This document shows positions 1-6,550 of a stretch of DNA of 7,475 nt, in pieces. Both the position numbers and the translations under genes were made by a program. The stretch spans positions 1 through 7,475 of the forward strand of contig PMUE01000163.1 of NCBI GenBank assembly GCA_003167055.1. Direction: 5' to 3'. Position 1 is the stretch's first letter, and every line of letters starts with the position of its first letter. Below the pieces are notes generated by a model that ran no database searches, was not told the origin of the DNA, and was given only the letters and a program-made list of their open reading frames with translations. Origin of the DNA: Vulcanimicrobiota bacterium. GTDB lineage: Bacteria; Vulcanimicrobiota; Vulcanimicrobiia; Vulcanimicrobiales; Vulcanimicrobiaceae.

Positions 1-1
1 C

Positions 2-310
2 GCGCTGCCCGCACGCGCGGTGACGACGGGACCATCATGCGGCGACCACCTCTACACCAACGACAAAGGCATCCAGATCCGCGTCCTCTGGGCGAAAAAC
101 GGTGCGGTCCAGAAATTCGAGATCGTTGATTCAAAAGAAAACCCCGAAGACGTCAACGACATGGAAAAAGACCTGGAGCGAACCTATGGCCCGGAGGGGA
201 CGAACGCTCCGCCACTGCGAATCGTGTCGTTCAAATCTGGTGGAAGCGGCGGAATGATGGTTCCCGATAAGGCAGTTGACTCGTGCGGGCGAACGATCTC
301 GTTCCAATAG
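2..310 (+). CDS. Small secreted protein of unknown function, 5'-truncated
   Basis: The frame is open to the left edge of the window, so the true start is probably outside it; the only visible start codon is GTG at 20-22. Upstream of that GTG the frame reads Ala-Leu-Pro-Ala-Arg-Ala, which resembles the end of a signal peptide with an Ala-x-Ala cleavage site, so I infer export. Counting from the GTG, the mature part has two cysteines, Cys7 and Cys89, near the two ends of the domain and suited to a disulfide bond. The C-terminal end carries an Asp-x-Cys-Gly-Arg motif (87-91) and there is a Gly-rich stretch at 74-79. The next gene starts inside its last 28 bases and looks like a diverged paralogue. 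I do not recognise the family and cannot assign a function. It ends with TAG at 308-310. Confidence 0.6.
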   Translation, partial: ALPARAVTTGPSCGDHLYTNDKGIQIRVLWAKNGAVQKFEIVDSKENPEDVNDMEKDLERTYGPEGTNAPPLRIVSFKSGGSGGMMVPDKAVDSCGRTISFQ

Positions 311-669
311 CGCTGATCGCGATCGCCGGCTGCGCCGGCGGACACGAGCAAAGCGACGCTTCGCCCTCACCATCGAGTTCTCCCGACGCGCTGCGCTCGT
401 GTGAAGTGCGCGAATTTTCGCTTGACGGCGCGGATCTCGTGGTGCAAGCCAACGCCGACGGTACGCCGGCATCGATCGTTGTCATCCGCGCTCCGAGTGA
501 CGTCGTGCGCGTCAAAGCCTTTCAAGATGCTCGTACGGATTTTGGCGATCCGAACCCCGATCCACGGACCGAAATTCGCGACTATAAAGACGGGCTGACG
601 CAGCTCACCGATATGTGCGGACGTCCGGTGATGCCAAGCGCGACCCCGTCCGCGACCGCATCGCCGTAA
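283..669 (+). CDS. Small lipoprotein of unknown function, likely paralogue of the preceding gene
   Basis: The protein has 128 residues and starts at GTG 283. Stops in this frame at 268-270 and 277-279 exclude an earlier start, and a weak AAGG lies about 10 bases upstream of the GTG. The N-terminus has a hydrophobic run (residues 6-16) followed by a lipobox Ile-Ala-Gly-Cys with Cys17, so it is probably a lipid-anchored envelope protein. The n-region has only one Arg and contains an Asp, which is weak for a signal peptide. A Ser/Pro linker (26-34) leads to a folded core bounded by Cys40 and Cys112. The C-terminus is a low-complexity Ser/Ala/Thr/Pro tail (117-128). The core shares the pattern Ser-Cys ... 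Tyr/Phe-Gly ... Ile-x2-aromatic-Lys-x-Gly ... Asp-x-Cys-Gly-Arg with the preceding gene, which it overlaps by 28 bases. I do not recognise the family. Confidence 0.65.
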   Translation: MRANDLVPIALIAIAGCAGGHEQSDASPSPSSSPDALRSCEVREFSLDGADLVVQANADGTPASIVVIRAPSDVVRVKAFQDARTDFGDPNPDPRTEIRDYKDGLTQLTDMCGRPVMPSATPSATASP

Positions 670-681
670 CGTACGGCATCG

Positions 682-1107
682 ATGCGTACCGCATTGTTGA
701 CGATCTTGCTCCTTGCGACAGCCTCGCTGCCGGTCTGGGCAAGCGCCGATCCCGAGGCGATCGCCGTGCTTGACCGGGAGCATCTCTGGCTCAAAGCGAT
801 CGCAACGCGCAACGCCGCGCTGCTCGGTACGATTCTCGCCGAGAACTTTGTCCATATCAACTACCGCGGTGAAATCGCTTATCGCGAGCAAGAACTAGCC
901 AACGTCGTCAAGCCGAAGCCGGATGCACACGTAACGACCGAGCAAACGGTGGATTTTGCCGGTAACGGTACCGCGGTCGTACACGGGCTCGACACGGTGT
1001 CGCAGCGCGGTAAGATGATCTTGCGTTTGCGTTACACCGACGTGTACGTCAAGCTGCGCGGCCGCTGGATGGCACTAAGCGCCCAGGAAACGCGGATCGC
1101 GCCTTAA
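682..1107 (+). CDS. Secreted NTF2-like (DUF4440/SnoaL-type) protein
   Basis: The protein has 141 residues and starts at ATG 682, 12 bases after the previous stop, so it is probably co-transcribed with the two genes before it. Residues 1-22 form a clear Sec signal peptide: Arg2, a Leu/Ile-rich core, and cleavage after Ala-Ser-Ala at 20-22. The mature part has the usual features of a DUF4440 domain: an amphipathic first helix with a conserved Trp (WLKAIATRN, 36-44), the 'ENFVHINYRGE' segment (54-64), and a final beta-hairpin ending 'GRWMALSAQETRI' (127-139). This alpha+beta cone fold binds small hydrophobic ligands or acts as an enzyme such as an isomerase or cyclase, but the sequence does not reveal a substrate. 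The family call is firm and the role unknown. No good Shine-Dalgarno is visible. The stop TAA shares TTAA (1104-1107) with the stop of the convergent glycosylase gene. Confidence 0.8.
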   Translation: MRTALLTILLLATASLPVWASADPEAIAVLDREHLWLKAIATRNAALLGTILAENFVHINYRGEIAYREQELANVVKPKPDAHVTTEQTVDFAGNGTAVVHGLDTVSQRGKMILRLRYTDVYVKLRGRWMALSAQETRIAP

Positions 1108-1120
1108 GGCAGCAGCTGCT
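1101..1120. other. Two adjacent perfect 10-base palindromes at a convergent gene end
   Basis: GCCTTAAGGC (1101-1110) and AGCAGCTGCT (1111-1120) are each perfectly self-complementary and directly abut. The first contains both stop codons of the convergent DUF4440 and glycosylase genes. Flanking CGCGC (1098-1102) and GCGCG (1123-1127) could close a larger structure. This could act as a compact bidirectional transcription end, but there is no T-tract on either side. The second palindrome also lies inside the Lys-Gln-Leu-Leu-Pro codons of the glycosylase, so coincidence is a real alternative. Confidence 0.3.
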
Positions 1121-1790
1121 TCGCGCGGGTGAAAATCGCGTCGAACATCGGGACGGTGAGTTTGCCGGTATTGGTGTTTTGCCGGCTTGGATGGTAGGAA
1201 GCGATAACCGTTATACGGCGCGTGCCGTTGGCCGCGACGCTTTCTGCGCCGTGCGCAAAGACCGGCGGTGTGTCGAACCTGAAGCCGCGTTCGCGCAGCA
1301 CTTTGAGCATAGCGTCGAAGCCGATCGAGCCGAGACCAATCATGATTTGCAGCTCCGGCAGCGCGTCGAACTCTTGTAACAGAAACGGAAAGCAGTTGCG
1401 CAATTGCTGCGGCGTGGGTTTGTTTTTCGGCGGCGCGCAGCGACCGGCCGAAGTGATGAAACAATCGATGAGCGCGAGACCGTCGTTGCGATCGGTGGCG
1501 TGCGGTTGTGAAGCGAAGCCCGCGCGGTACAGCGCCGGGTACAGGAACTCGCCCGATGCGTCACCGGTGAAGGGACGCCCGGTACGATTGCTGCCGTGCG
1601 CGCCCGGTGCAAGACCGACCAGCATCACGCGCGCATGCGGATCGCCGAACGGCGGCACCGGTTTGCCCCAATAGGTTTCATCGGCGTACGCGCGGCGACG
1701 TTCGCGCGCGACCTGCGCGCAGTAGCCGCGCAACTCCGGACAGCGCTCGCATGCAACAATGGCACGCTCGATCGATTTCAACGTGGGCAT
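1104..1790 (-). CDS. udgB: Family 5 uracil-DNA glycosylase (UDGb type)
   Basis: This 228-residue iron-sulfur DNA repair enzyme removes uracil, and in this family also other deaminated bases, from DNA to start base excision repair. Four cysteines are placed as in family 4/5 glycosylases: Cys14-x2-Cys17 near the N-terminus and Cys118-x14-Cys133, expected to hold a 4Fe-4S cluster. Motif 1 is GLAPGAHG (59-66). It has Ala-Pro where other UDG families carry a polar catalytic residue, and this is the family 5 signature. It is followed by NRTGRPFTGD (68-77), whose Asp77 is the expected catalytic acid. Motif 2 is SYHPSRQNTNTG (198-209) with His200. The length is normal for the family. The ATG directly follows the stop of the upstream LysR gene with no base between, so translation is probably coupled. 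The site before Cys118 reads Thr-Ser-Ala-Gly, where from memory many relatives have Asn in place of Ser. Confidence 0.93.
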   Translation of the reverse strand: MPTLKSIERAIVACERCPELRGYCAQVARERRRAYADETYWGKPVPPFGDPHARVMLVGLAPGAHGSNRTGRPFTGDASGEFLYPALYRAGFASQPHATDRNDGLALIDCFITSAGRCAPPKNKPTPQQLRNCFPFLLQEFDALPELQIMIGLGSIGFDAMLKVLRERGFRFDTPPVFAHGAESVAANGTRRITVIASYHPSRQNTNTGKLTVPMFDAIFTRAKQLLP

Positions 1791-2678
1791 TTAGGGATCA
1801 AGGGTCTCCGTGCGGATAAAGTCGATAAAACGGGATGCAGCCGGTCCGTACGGATCCTTGCGCGTAACCAGGGATATGGTTCGCATGATGCGTTGGGGTA
1901 CGACTGAGAGCAGCGCAACGTTGGGGCCGGGCGTGTTCCCGATCACGCGCGGATAAAGCGCGACACCGAGACCTTCGGCCACCAGAGAACGTACGGTAAG
2001 CGAATCCTCGCTCTCGAATGCGACGCGCGGTTCGAAACCGGCCTCACGTGCAACTTGATTCAGCAAGTGCGTGCTCGCCGAACCGGGGCGGAAGATCACG
2101 AAGGGTTCGTCGCGCAACTCTTCGATGCGGACGCTCGAGCGCGAACCGAACCGATGCCGCGCAGCAACGGCGATCACCAGCTCGTCGTCGTAAAGGGGCT
2201 CGGCATGAAAGGCCGCCGGGAGCGCGGCGCCGGGAAAATGCCCGATGAAGACATCGATCGTGCCGCTCTCGAGCCGTGCCAGCAGCTCGTCGGCGATGCC
2301 CTCGCGCATAGCAACCTCGATGCCGGGCTGTTCGGCATGGAAGCGCCCGAGGAGCTTCGGGAGGACGTGCTCGGCGAAGGATTGATGGGCGCCGACCACC
2401 ACGCGGCCGCGTAAACCGCCGGCGTAAGCGCTCATTTCCTCGGCGGCCGCCTCGAGATCGGCGATTACCCGCTCCGCCCGAGCGACGAAGGCGCGGCCGG
2501 CGTCGGTCAGGGCGACCCGCCGGTTCGTGCGCTCGAACAACCGCACCCCAAGCTCGCGCTCGAGTGCCGCGATCTGCTGCGAGAGGGCGGGCTGGGCGAC
2601 GGCAAGTTCCTCGGCCGCGGCGGTAAAGCTCAGTCGGCGTGCGATGGTAACCGCCGACCGAAGCTGCCGGATCTCCAT
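1791..2678 (-). CDS. LysR-family transcriptional regulator
   Basis: The protein has 295 residues, the usual length for this family. Residues 1-60 form the winged helix-turn-helix: the 'SFTAAAEELAVAQPALSQQI' segment (17-36) is the canonical LysR recognition motif, followed by LERELGVRLFER (39-50) and the wing. A linker helix spans about 62-90. Residues 91-295 are the periplasmic-binding-protein-like effector domain, starting RVVVGAHQSF, with the typical 'LESGTIDVFIGHFP' segment at 136-149. The ligand cannot be read from the sequence. The gene lies head-to-head with an Fsr-type MFS pump across an AT-rich gap, so the pump is its likely target, probably together with the regulator itself. The downstream uracil-DNA glycosylase follows without a gap and probably shares the transcript. 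No other in-frame start looks better than ATG 2676-2678. Confidence 0.95.
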   Translation of the reverse strand: MEIRQLRSAVTIARRLSFTAAAEELAVAQPALSQQIAALERELGVRLFERTNRRVALTDAGRAFVARAERVIADLEAAAEEMSAYAGGLRGRVVVGAHQSFAEHVLPKLLGRFHAEQPGIEVAMREGIADELLARLESGTIDVFIGHFPGAALPAAFHAEPLYDDELVIAVAARHRFGSRSSVRIEELRDEPFVIFRPGSASTHLLNQVAREAGFEPRVAFESEDSLTVRSLVAEGLGVALYPRVIGNTPGPNVALLSVVPQRIMRTISLVTRKDPYGPAASRFIDFIRTETLDP

Positions 2679-2753
2679 AGATGCATTTATCTTATCAAAC
2701 TCAGTCTAATTATGTATTGGACTTATCATGGGCAAGCATGCGAGACTAGGATC
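2679..2753. promoter_or_regulatory. Divergent promoter/operator region between the LysR gene and the MFS pump
   Basis: This gap is clearly richer in A+T than its surroundings. It holds two identical CTTATCA heptamers in direct orientation at 2691-2697 and 2722-2728. They are 31 bases apart, about three helical turns, so both lie on the same face of the DNA. Between them lies an imperfect dyad CTAAT-TATGT-ATTGG (2706-2720). It has the size of a LysR box (dyad with 11 bases between outer positions) but lacks the strict T-N11-A match. I infer that the LysR protein binds here and controls both directions. No confident -35/-10 pair is visible; TAAGAT on the minus strand (2689-2694) is a possible -10 for the LysR gene. 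Confidence 0.4.
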
Positions 2754-3968
2754 ATGACCGCCGGCGCGCCATCCCTCGCCTCGAACACCGTCATGCCCTC
2801 GACGGATCGGGCGGGGCTTCGATTGCTGACCGTAGCCCATGCTTTTACCGATCTCAATCAGGGCGTGCTGCCGGTTATGATTCCGTTCCTCGTGACCCAG
2901 CGTCACCTCACGCTCGCCGTGGCCGCGACCCTGGTGCTGGCCGCGAACCTGCTCGGTTCCGCCGTTCAGCTCGCCTTCGGCCACCTCTCGGACAAGTATC
3001 CGACCGCCTGGGTCATTCCGGCCGCGGTCGTCGTCGCCGCAACCGGCACGGCGTTGGTCGGCCTCGCGCCGACGCTACCCCTGATGCTCGCCGGGGCGAT
3101 GCTGATGGGGTTTGGAGTTGCCGCGTTTCATCCCGCGGGGTCGCGGTTCTCAAATTACTTTGCCGGCCAGAAACGCTCGTCCGGGATGAGTGTCTTCACG
3201 GTGGGCGGCTTCGTTGGTTTTGCACTCGGCCCAGTGCTCGCCACACCGCTGCTGCTTGCATTCGGATTGCGCGGCGTCGCCTTTTTGGTAATCCCCGCTT
3301 GCATCGTTTCCGTGCTGCTCGTGCGCGAGCTGCCGCGTTTTAACGAAGTGCGCGCGAATGCGCATCGTGCCAACCGCGAACGGCCGGGAAGCAATGACTG
3401 GCGCGGGTTCTCGATCATGTCGCTCGTGGTTGCGCTGCGTTCGACGACCTTCCTCGCGGCGATTACCTTCACACCGATTTTCGTCTTGCGGGTCGTGCAC
3501 GTTAATACGTTCTTCGGGTCATTCGCGCTCTTTGCGCTGCTCAGCGGCGGCGCGATCGGAACGATTACCGGAGGGTTGCTCGGCGAGCGCGTCGACCGCC
3601 GGCGCGTTGTCTCGCTCTCGATGCTATTGACGGGAATTTGCGGCGCGGCAATCGCGATTACCGGTGCCGAGTTTCATCTCGTGGCGCTCACCGTGGTGCT
3701 CGCGGCGCTTTTCGGCGTGTCGCTCGGACTCTCGGCCGGCGTGCTGGTCGTGCTCGGTCAGGAATATCTGCCCAAGTCGATCGGCATCGCATCCGGCATG
3801 ACGCTCGGACTCGCGAACACCGTCGGCGGCATTGCCGCACCGATCTTCGGCCAGATCGGCGATCTCTACGGACTCGTCAGCGTCTTTCTAACGATTGCGA
3901 TCTTCGCTGTCCTCGCATTCGGCGGCTCACTGTTCATGCCGAAGCCGGCGTCACTCACGCGCGCGTAG
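2754..3968 (+). CDS. MFS efflux transporter, fosmidomycin-resistance (Fsr)-like
   Basis: This inner-membrane drug:proton antiporter of the major facilitator superfamily has 404 residues from ATG 2754. The frame also has an ATG at 2712, adding 14 residues, but that start has no ribosome binding site and lies inside the presumed operator, so I prefer 2754 even though only a weak AGGA precedes it. The sequence is mostly hydrophobic helices, with a charged cytoplasmic loop in the middle (residues 192-216 in this numbering). Features typical of Fsr proteins are the first helix 'AHAFTDLNQGVLPVMIPFL', GHLSDKYPTAW after helix 2, FHPAGSR after helix 4, and GQEYLPKSIGIASG in the second half. The family exports fosmidomycin and related compounds, but the substrate here is unknown. 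The divergent LysR gene is the likely regulator. The stop lies 8 bases from the stop of the convergent oxidase gene. Confidence 0.92.
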   Translation: MTAGAPSLASNTVMPSTDRAGLRLLTVAHAFTDLNQGVLPVMIPFLVTQRHLTLAVAATLVLAANLLGSAVQLAFGHLSDKYPTAWVIPAAVVVAATGTALVGLAPTLPLMLAGAMLMGFGVAAFHPAGSRFSNYFAGQKRSSGMSVFTVGGFVGFALGPVLATPLLLAFGLRGVAFLVIPACIVSVLLVRELPRFNEVRANAHRANRERPGSNDWRGFSIMSLVVALRSTTFLAAITFTPIFVLRVVHVNTFFGSFALFALLSGGAIGTITGGLLGERVDRRRVVSLSMLLTGICGAAIAITGAEFHLVALTVVLAALFGVSLGLSAGVLVVLGQEYLPKSIGIASGMTLGLANTVGGIAAPIFGQIGDLYGLVSVFLTIAIFAVLAFGGSLFMPKPASLTRA

Positions 3969-3976
3969 CAGCGAGG

Positions 3977-5464
3977 TCAGTGTTTGCGCTGTGATGCGCT
4001 GCTGATCTTTAACGCGGTGGTCGCCGCGGCGGTCCCGGCGGTCAAGCCCGTTCGATAGGCGGCGAGGAGCAAGCCGCGTTCGCCTCCCGTTGACGTCGCC
4101 TCACCCGCAAACCACAACTGGTTGCCGATCGGCTTTTGGATCAGCGCGCGCGACCCGTATTTTCCGGGAAGGGCCGCGCTGAATGCTCCTCCAAAATACG
4201 GATTGCTCATCCAGTTTGATCCAGTAATGCGTCCATCCCATGCAGCGGTCGCACCGGGAAACGCTGTCTCGAGTTGCGCCAGCAATATCGGGGCCGCGCC
4301 CTGATTCCCGGCTGCATCGAGCGTCTGCGCGAGCGTGCCGTTTGCGATGAATTCGCACGTGTTGGTGCTCCAGAAGTTCGGGAAGAACGTAGCGCTTTCG
4401 GTGTTGCTGAGCGGGAACACGACGGAGAACGGTTGCTGCGTTGGCGTTGTGCCGGGCGGGACGTCAAACTGGAAGCTCGATTTGAATCCCAGCAGCGCTT
4501 TATAGATCGGCACGAGCGGAAGCCCAGCAAAGGCATCGAGATACGAACTTGGGAGCGGCGGATTGAACGTGATGCTGCCCGAGGAATTGCTTTTCGCAAG
4601 CACGTCCGTCGGCGCGGTCACGATCACGGTCTTCGCTTGATAGGTCGTGCTTCCGGTCGTTACCGAGATGGTCGCGCCGCCCGTCGTGATCGAGCTAACC
4701 GGTGCACTCGTAACAATCGGAAGACCCTTCGCCAGACTCGCGATGAAGGTGCCCATACCGCTCTTTACGATAAAGTCGCTTCCGGGAACCGCAAACGGCA
4801 GCGGTTCGAAATTCGTGTACACGTAGAGATCCAAGAGCGACATGTTCGTGCCGCCGACGATCTCGCCGATTGCCTGCGACGCCGCTGGAACGTACCATGG
4901 AAGGCTCGTGATCGACGGCGTCAGGATCGAGCTTACCGGCACGTCGAGCTCCGGGTCGGCGGCGATCGCGGCGCCGCTAGTGAGAATCGCGACCTTCAGC
5001 GCGGCTCCCGCAACGACGAACGCAGCGACATCAATACTATCTGCAGGGGAAGACCCAATGGTAATTGACGTCAAGAGGGATGCGGGAGGTCCGTTTCCGG
5101 ACGAATCGAGGAGCGTCAAGCCTTGCGCTTGCGCGATTTCGTACAGTTCGTCGCCGGTAAGGCACGCTTGAAAGAACTGCGCGCCTAAATCAAAGCCGAT
5201 CTCAGAGAACGTCTTCGTATCGGTGTAGGCACGTCCGCCGATGCGGTTTTGGGCTTCGAGGACCAGAACGTTCGCACCGTAACCGAGGGCCGCACGTGCT
5301 GCCGAAATCCCGGCGCATCCTGCGCCGACAATGATGACATCGTACGTTACCGCAGGCGAGGGAGCCGGCGTTGGGGCGAACGAGCCGCCGCCGCAGGCGG
5401 GCAACGCTGTTGAAGCCGCCGCAGACGCGAGACTGATGAGTGCATGCCGACGGGAGACGCGCAT
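3977..5464 (-). CDS. Tat-exported flavin monoamine oxidase-family lipoprotein
   Basis: The protein has 495 residues. The N-terminus carries a twin-arginine signal, SRRHALIS (4-11), and a lipobox Leu-Pro-Ala-Cys (21-24), then a Gly/Pro/Ser linker (25-39). It is therefore predicted to fold with its cofactor in the cytoplasm, cross by Tat and be lipid-anchored outside. The FAD-binding Rossmann motif is VIIVGAGCAGISAA (43-56), with the acidic ribose-binding Glu70 in VLVLEAQNRIGGRAYT (66-81). FDLGAQFF (91-98) follows as in amine oxidases. Lys322 in 'IYKALLGF' fits the lysine that positions water at flavin N5. The C-terminal FAD motif is WFAGEATS (451-458) followed by GERGLLLAAYRTG. The family oxidises amines or unsaturated ring compounds; the substrate is not readable here. 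It is the last gene of the minus-strand run. The reading frame of the DUF3089 gene runs 118 bases into its start. Confidence 0.92.
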   Translation of the reverse strand: MRVSRRHALISLASAAASTALPACGGGSFAPTPAPSPAVTYDVIIVGAGCAGISAARAALGYGANVLVLEAQNRIGGRAYTDTKTFSEIGFDLGAQFFQACLTGDELYEIAQAQGLTLLDSSGNGPPASLLTSITIGSSPADSIDVAAFVVAGAALKVAILTSGAAIAADPELDVPVSSILTPSITSLPWYVPAASQAIGEIVGGTNMSLLDLYVYTNFEPLPFAVPGSDFIVKSGMGTFIASLAKGLPIVTSAPVSSITTGGATISVTTGSTTYQAKTVIVTAPTDVLAKSNSSGSITFNPPLPSSYLDAFAGLPLVPIYKALLGFKSSFQFDVPPGTTPTQQPFSVVFPLSNTESATFFPNFWSTNTCEFIANGTLAQTLDAAGNQGAAPILLAQLETAFPGATAAWDGRITGSNWMSNPYFGGAFSAALPGKYGSRALIQKPIGNQLWFAGEATSTGGERGLLLAAYRTGLTAGTAAATTALKISSASQRKH

Positions 5465-6546
5465 GTGAAGCCCCTCCGCCTACATGCTACCATGCGCCAG
5501 GCCCCTTCGGCGCCGCCTACGTCGCGAATCAGCGCGTCGAGCGCGACCGACATATCGTAGCGATGCAGCCCCCATTCGGGAGTATCGATGAAAAGGTGGG
5601 GCCACGCGCCCGGGGATCCGTTGCGCGTGACGCTCAGCCAGCTCGAATCTCCGCGGTGCACGCATTGTGCGGTGAAGAGGCCGGGGTACGAAACCCATGG
5701 CGTCGCTACATTGCGCGGCGCGGGGTTCGCGGGCGCCCACCAATAGCCCGTATGGCCTATTGTGAACGACGCGGTAAGTGATGCGCTTCCGCCGCCGAGC
5801 GCGCCCGGATTGGTGCACGCGATGCTCACGCCGCTCCGCGCGGTTTCATCCGGCAGGCTGACCCCTTGGCCCGGGATCGCGAAGATACTGTTCGTCGGCG
5901 GTGGGTTCGCAAACGTCGAATACGCGATCACGCACCATGCTTCGTGCAGCGACGTACAAAGCGGCAGACTGGCAAAACTGCCCGGCACGCGTCGATCGGT
6001 CGAGACGACCACATTTGCTCCCAAGAGCACCGCCATGACGACCTGTTTGCGCAGCGCTGGGTCCCGCTCGACCTCGTTGTGCAGCAGACGAATCAGTAGC
6101 TGTCCACCCTGGGAGTGCCCGATGAAAACGATCGGCCGTCCGCGATTGTAGTGCGAAAGATACTCATGCCAGCCTTGCACCATGCTTTCGTAGGCGATCT
6201 TTTGATACTGCTTCTGGTAATAGTGGTTGTTCAACAACGCGGTGAGCGTGAGCTGGCGATACATCGGCGCCCACACGTTGCACACGCTCGAGAACGGCGA
6301 TCCCTGCGCGATCGCAACGTCACGCTCTGCCGGCTGCACGCGGAGGTCGGCGTTGTCGGTTGTCTCGCGGCTGACGGTCGGATAAACGTAGAAACAGTCG
6401 AATGTCGCAGCAGTTGCCTGCGGCCGGTGTGTCACGCGCACTGCTTTTCCCGAAGCCACAACAGTCGTTGTGAACGGCGCCGCACAAGGATTGTTGGCCA
6501 TGCCGGGGCGGCACAACCAAATCACGGCGGCAAAGCCGATGCTCAT
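5347..6546 (-). CDS. DUF3089 alpha/beta-hydrolase (lipase-like), C-terminus doubtful
   Basis: The frame gives 399 residues. The DUF3089 family is a lipase/esterase-like alpha/beta-hydrolase group. The start of the domain, WLCRPG...NNPC, appears at 10-21, 'CFYVYPTV' at 51-58, the nucleophile elbow GHSQGG with Ser145 at 143-148, and the C-terminal GLHRYDMSVAL (326-336), which supplies the probable catalytic His328. Eight cysteines in the domain suggest an oxidising location, yet there is almost no room for a signal peptide: only nine residues precede the domain and an in-frame TGA at 6562-6564 blocks an earlier start. ATG 6546 follows the FkbM stop by 4 bases and has GGAG 10 bases upstream. Residues after about 350 are Arg/Cys/Pro-rich and look like out-of-frame reading of the oxidase gene. 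The true end is probably near 5480-5489, either through a 1-base error or a real frameshift. The substrate is unknown. Confidence 0.82.
   Translation of the reverse strand: MSIGFAAVIWLCRPGMANNPCAAPFTTTVVASGKAVRVTHRPQATAATFDCFYVYPTVSRETTDNADLRVQPAERDVAIAQGSPFSSVCNVWAPMYRQLTLTALLNNHYYQKQYQKIAYESMVQGWHEYLSHYNRGRPIVFIGHSQGGQLLIRLLHNEVERDPALRKQVVMAVLLGANVVVSTDRRVPGSFASLPLCTSLHEAWCVIAYSTFANPPPTNSIFAIPGQGVSLPDETARSGVSIACTNPGALGGGSASLTASFTIGHTGYWWAPANPAPRNVATPWVSYPGLFTAQCVHRGDSSWLSVTRNGSPGAWPHLFIDTPEWGLHRYDMSVALDALIRDVGGAEGAWRMVACRRRGFTCASPVGMHSSVSRLRRLQQRCPPAAAARSPQRRLPRLR
5473..5477 (-). promoter_or_regulatory. Strong ribosome binding site of the flavin oxidase
   Basis: On the minus strand the sequence GGAGG lies 8 bases before the ATG at 5462-5464. 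It is one of the best Shine-Dalgarno matches in the window and fixes the oxidase start, which also agrees with the Tat signal beginning there. It lies inside the apparent 3' end of the DUF3089 reading frame. Confidence 0.75.
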
Positions 6547-6550
6547 CGCT

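Noticed and set aside
367..891. Minus-strand open frame of 174 codons opposite the lipoprotein and DUF4440 genes
   Set aside because: It has Arg/Cys/His-rich composition and no motif, and both plus-strand genes have convincing signal peptides and domains.
1222..1674. Plus-strand open frame of 150 codons opposite the uracil-DNA glycosylase
   Set aside because: It is the antisense shadow of a clearly identified enzyme, with no motifs of its own.
2712..2753. ATG at 2712 as the start of the MFS pump
   Set aside because: There is no ribosome binding site, the added residues do not look like MFS sequence, and it would place the operator dyad inside the gene. It is not fully excluded.
3968..3992. 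Possible terminator hairpin between the convergent MFS and oxidase genes
   Set aside because: Only a 5-base stem (CAGCG/CGCTG) with a 13-base loop and no T-run, so it is too weak to call.
4274..5068. Long plus-strand open frame of 264 codons opposite the flavin oxidase
   Set aside because: The translation is Arg-rich without recognisable motifs, while the opposite strand encodes a complete flavin oxidase. It is a GC-rich shadow frame.
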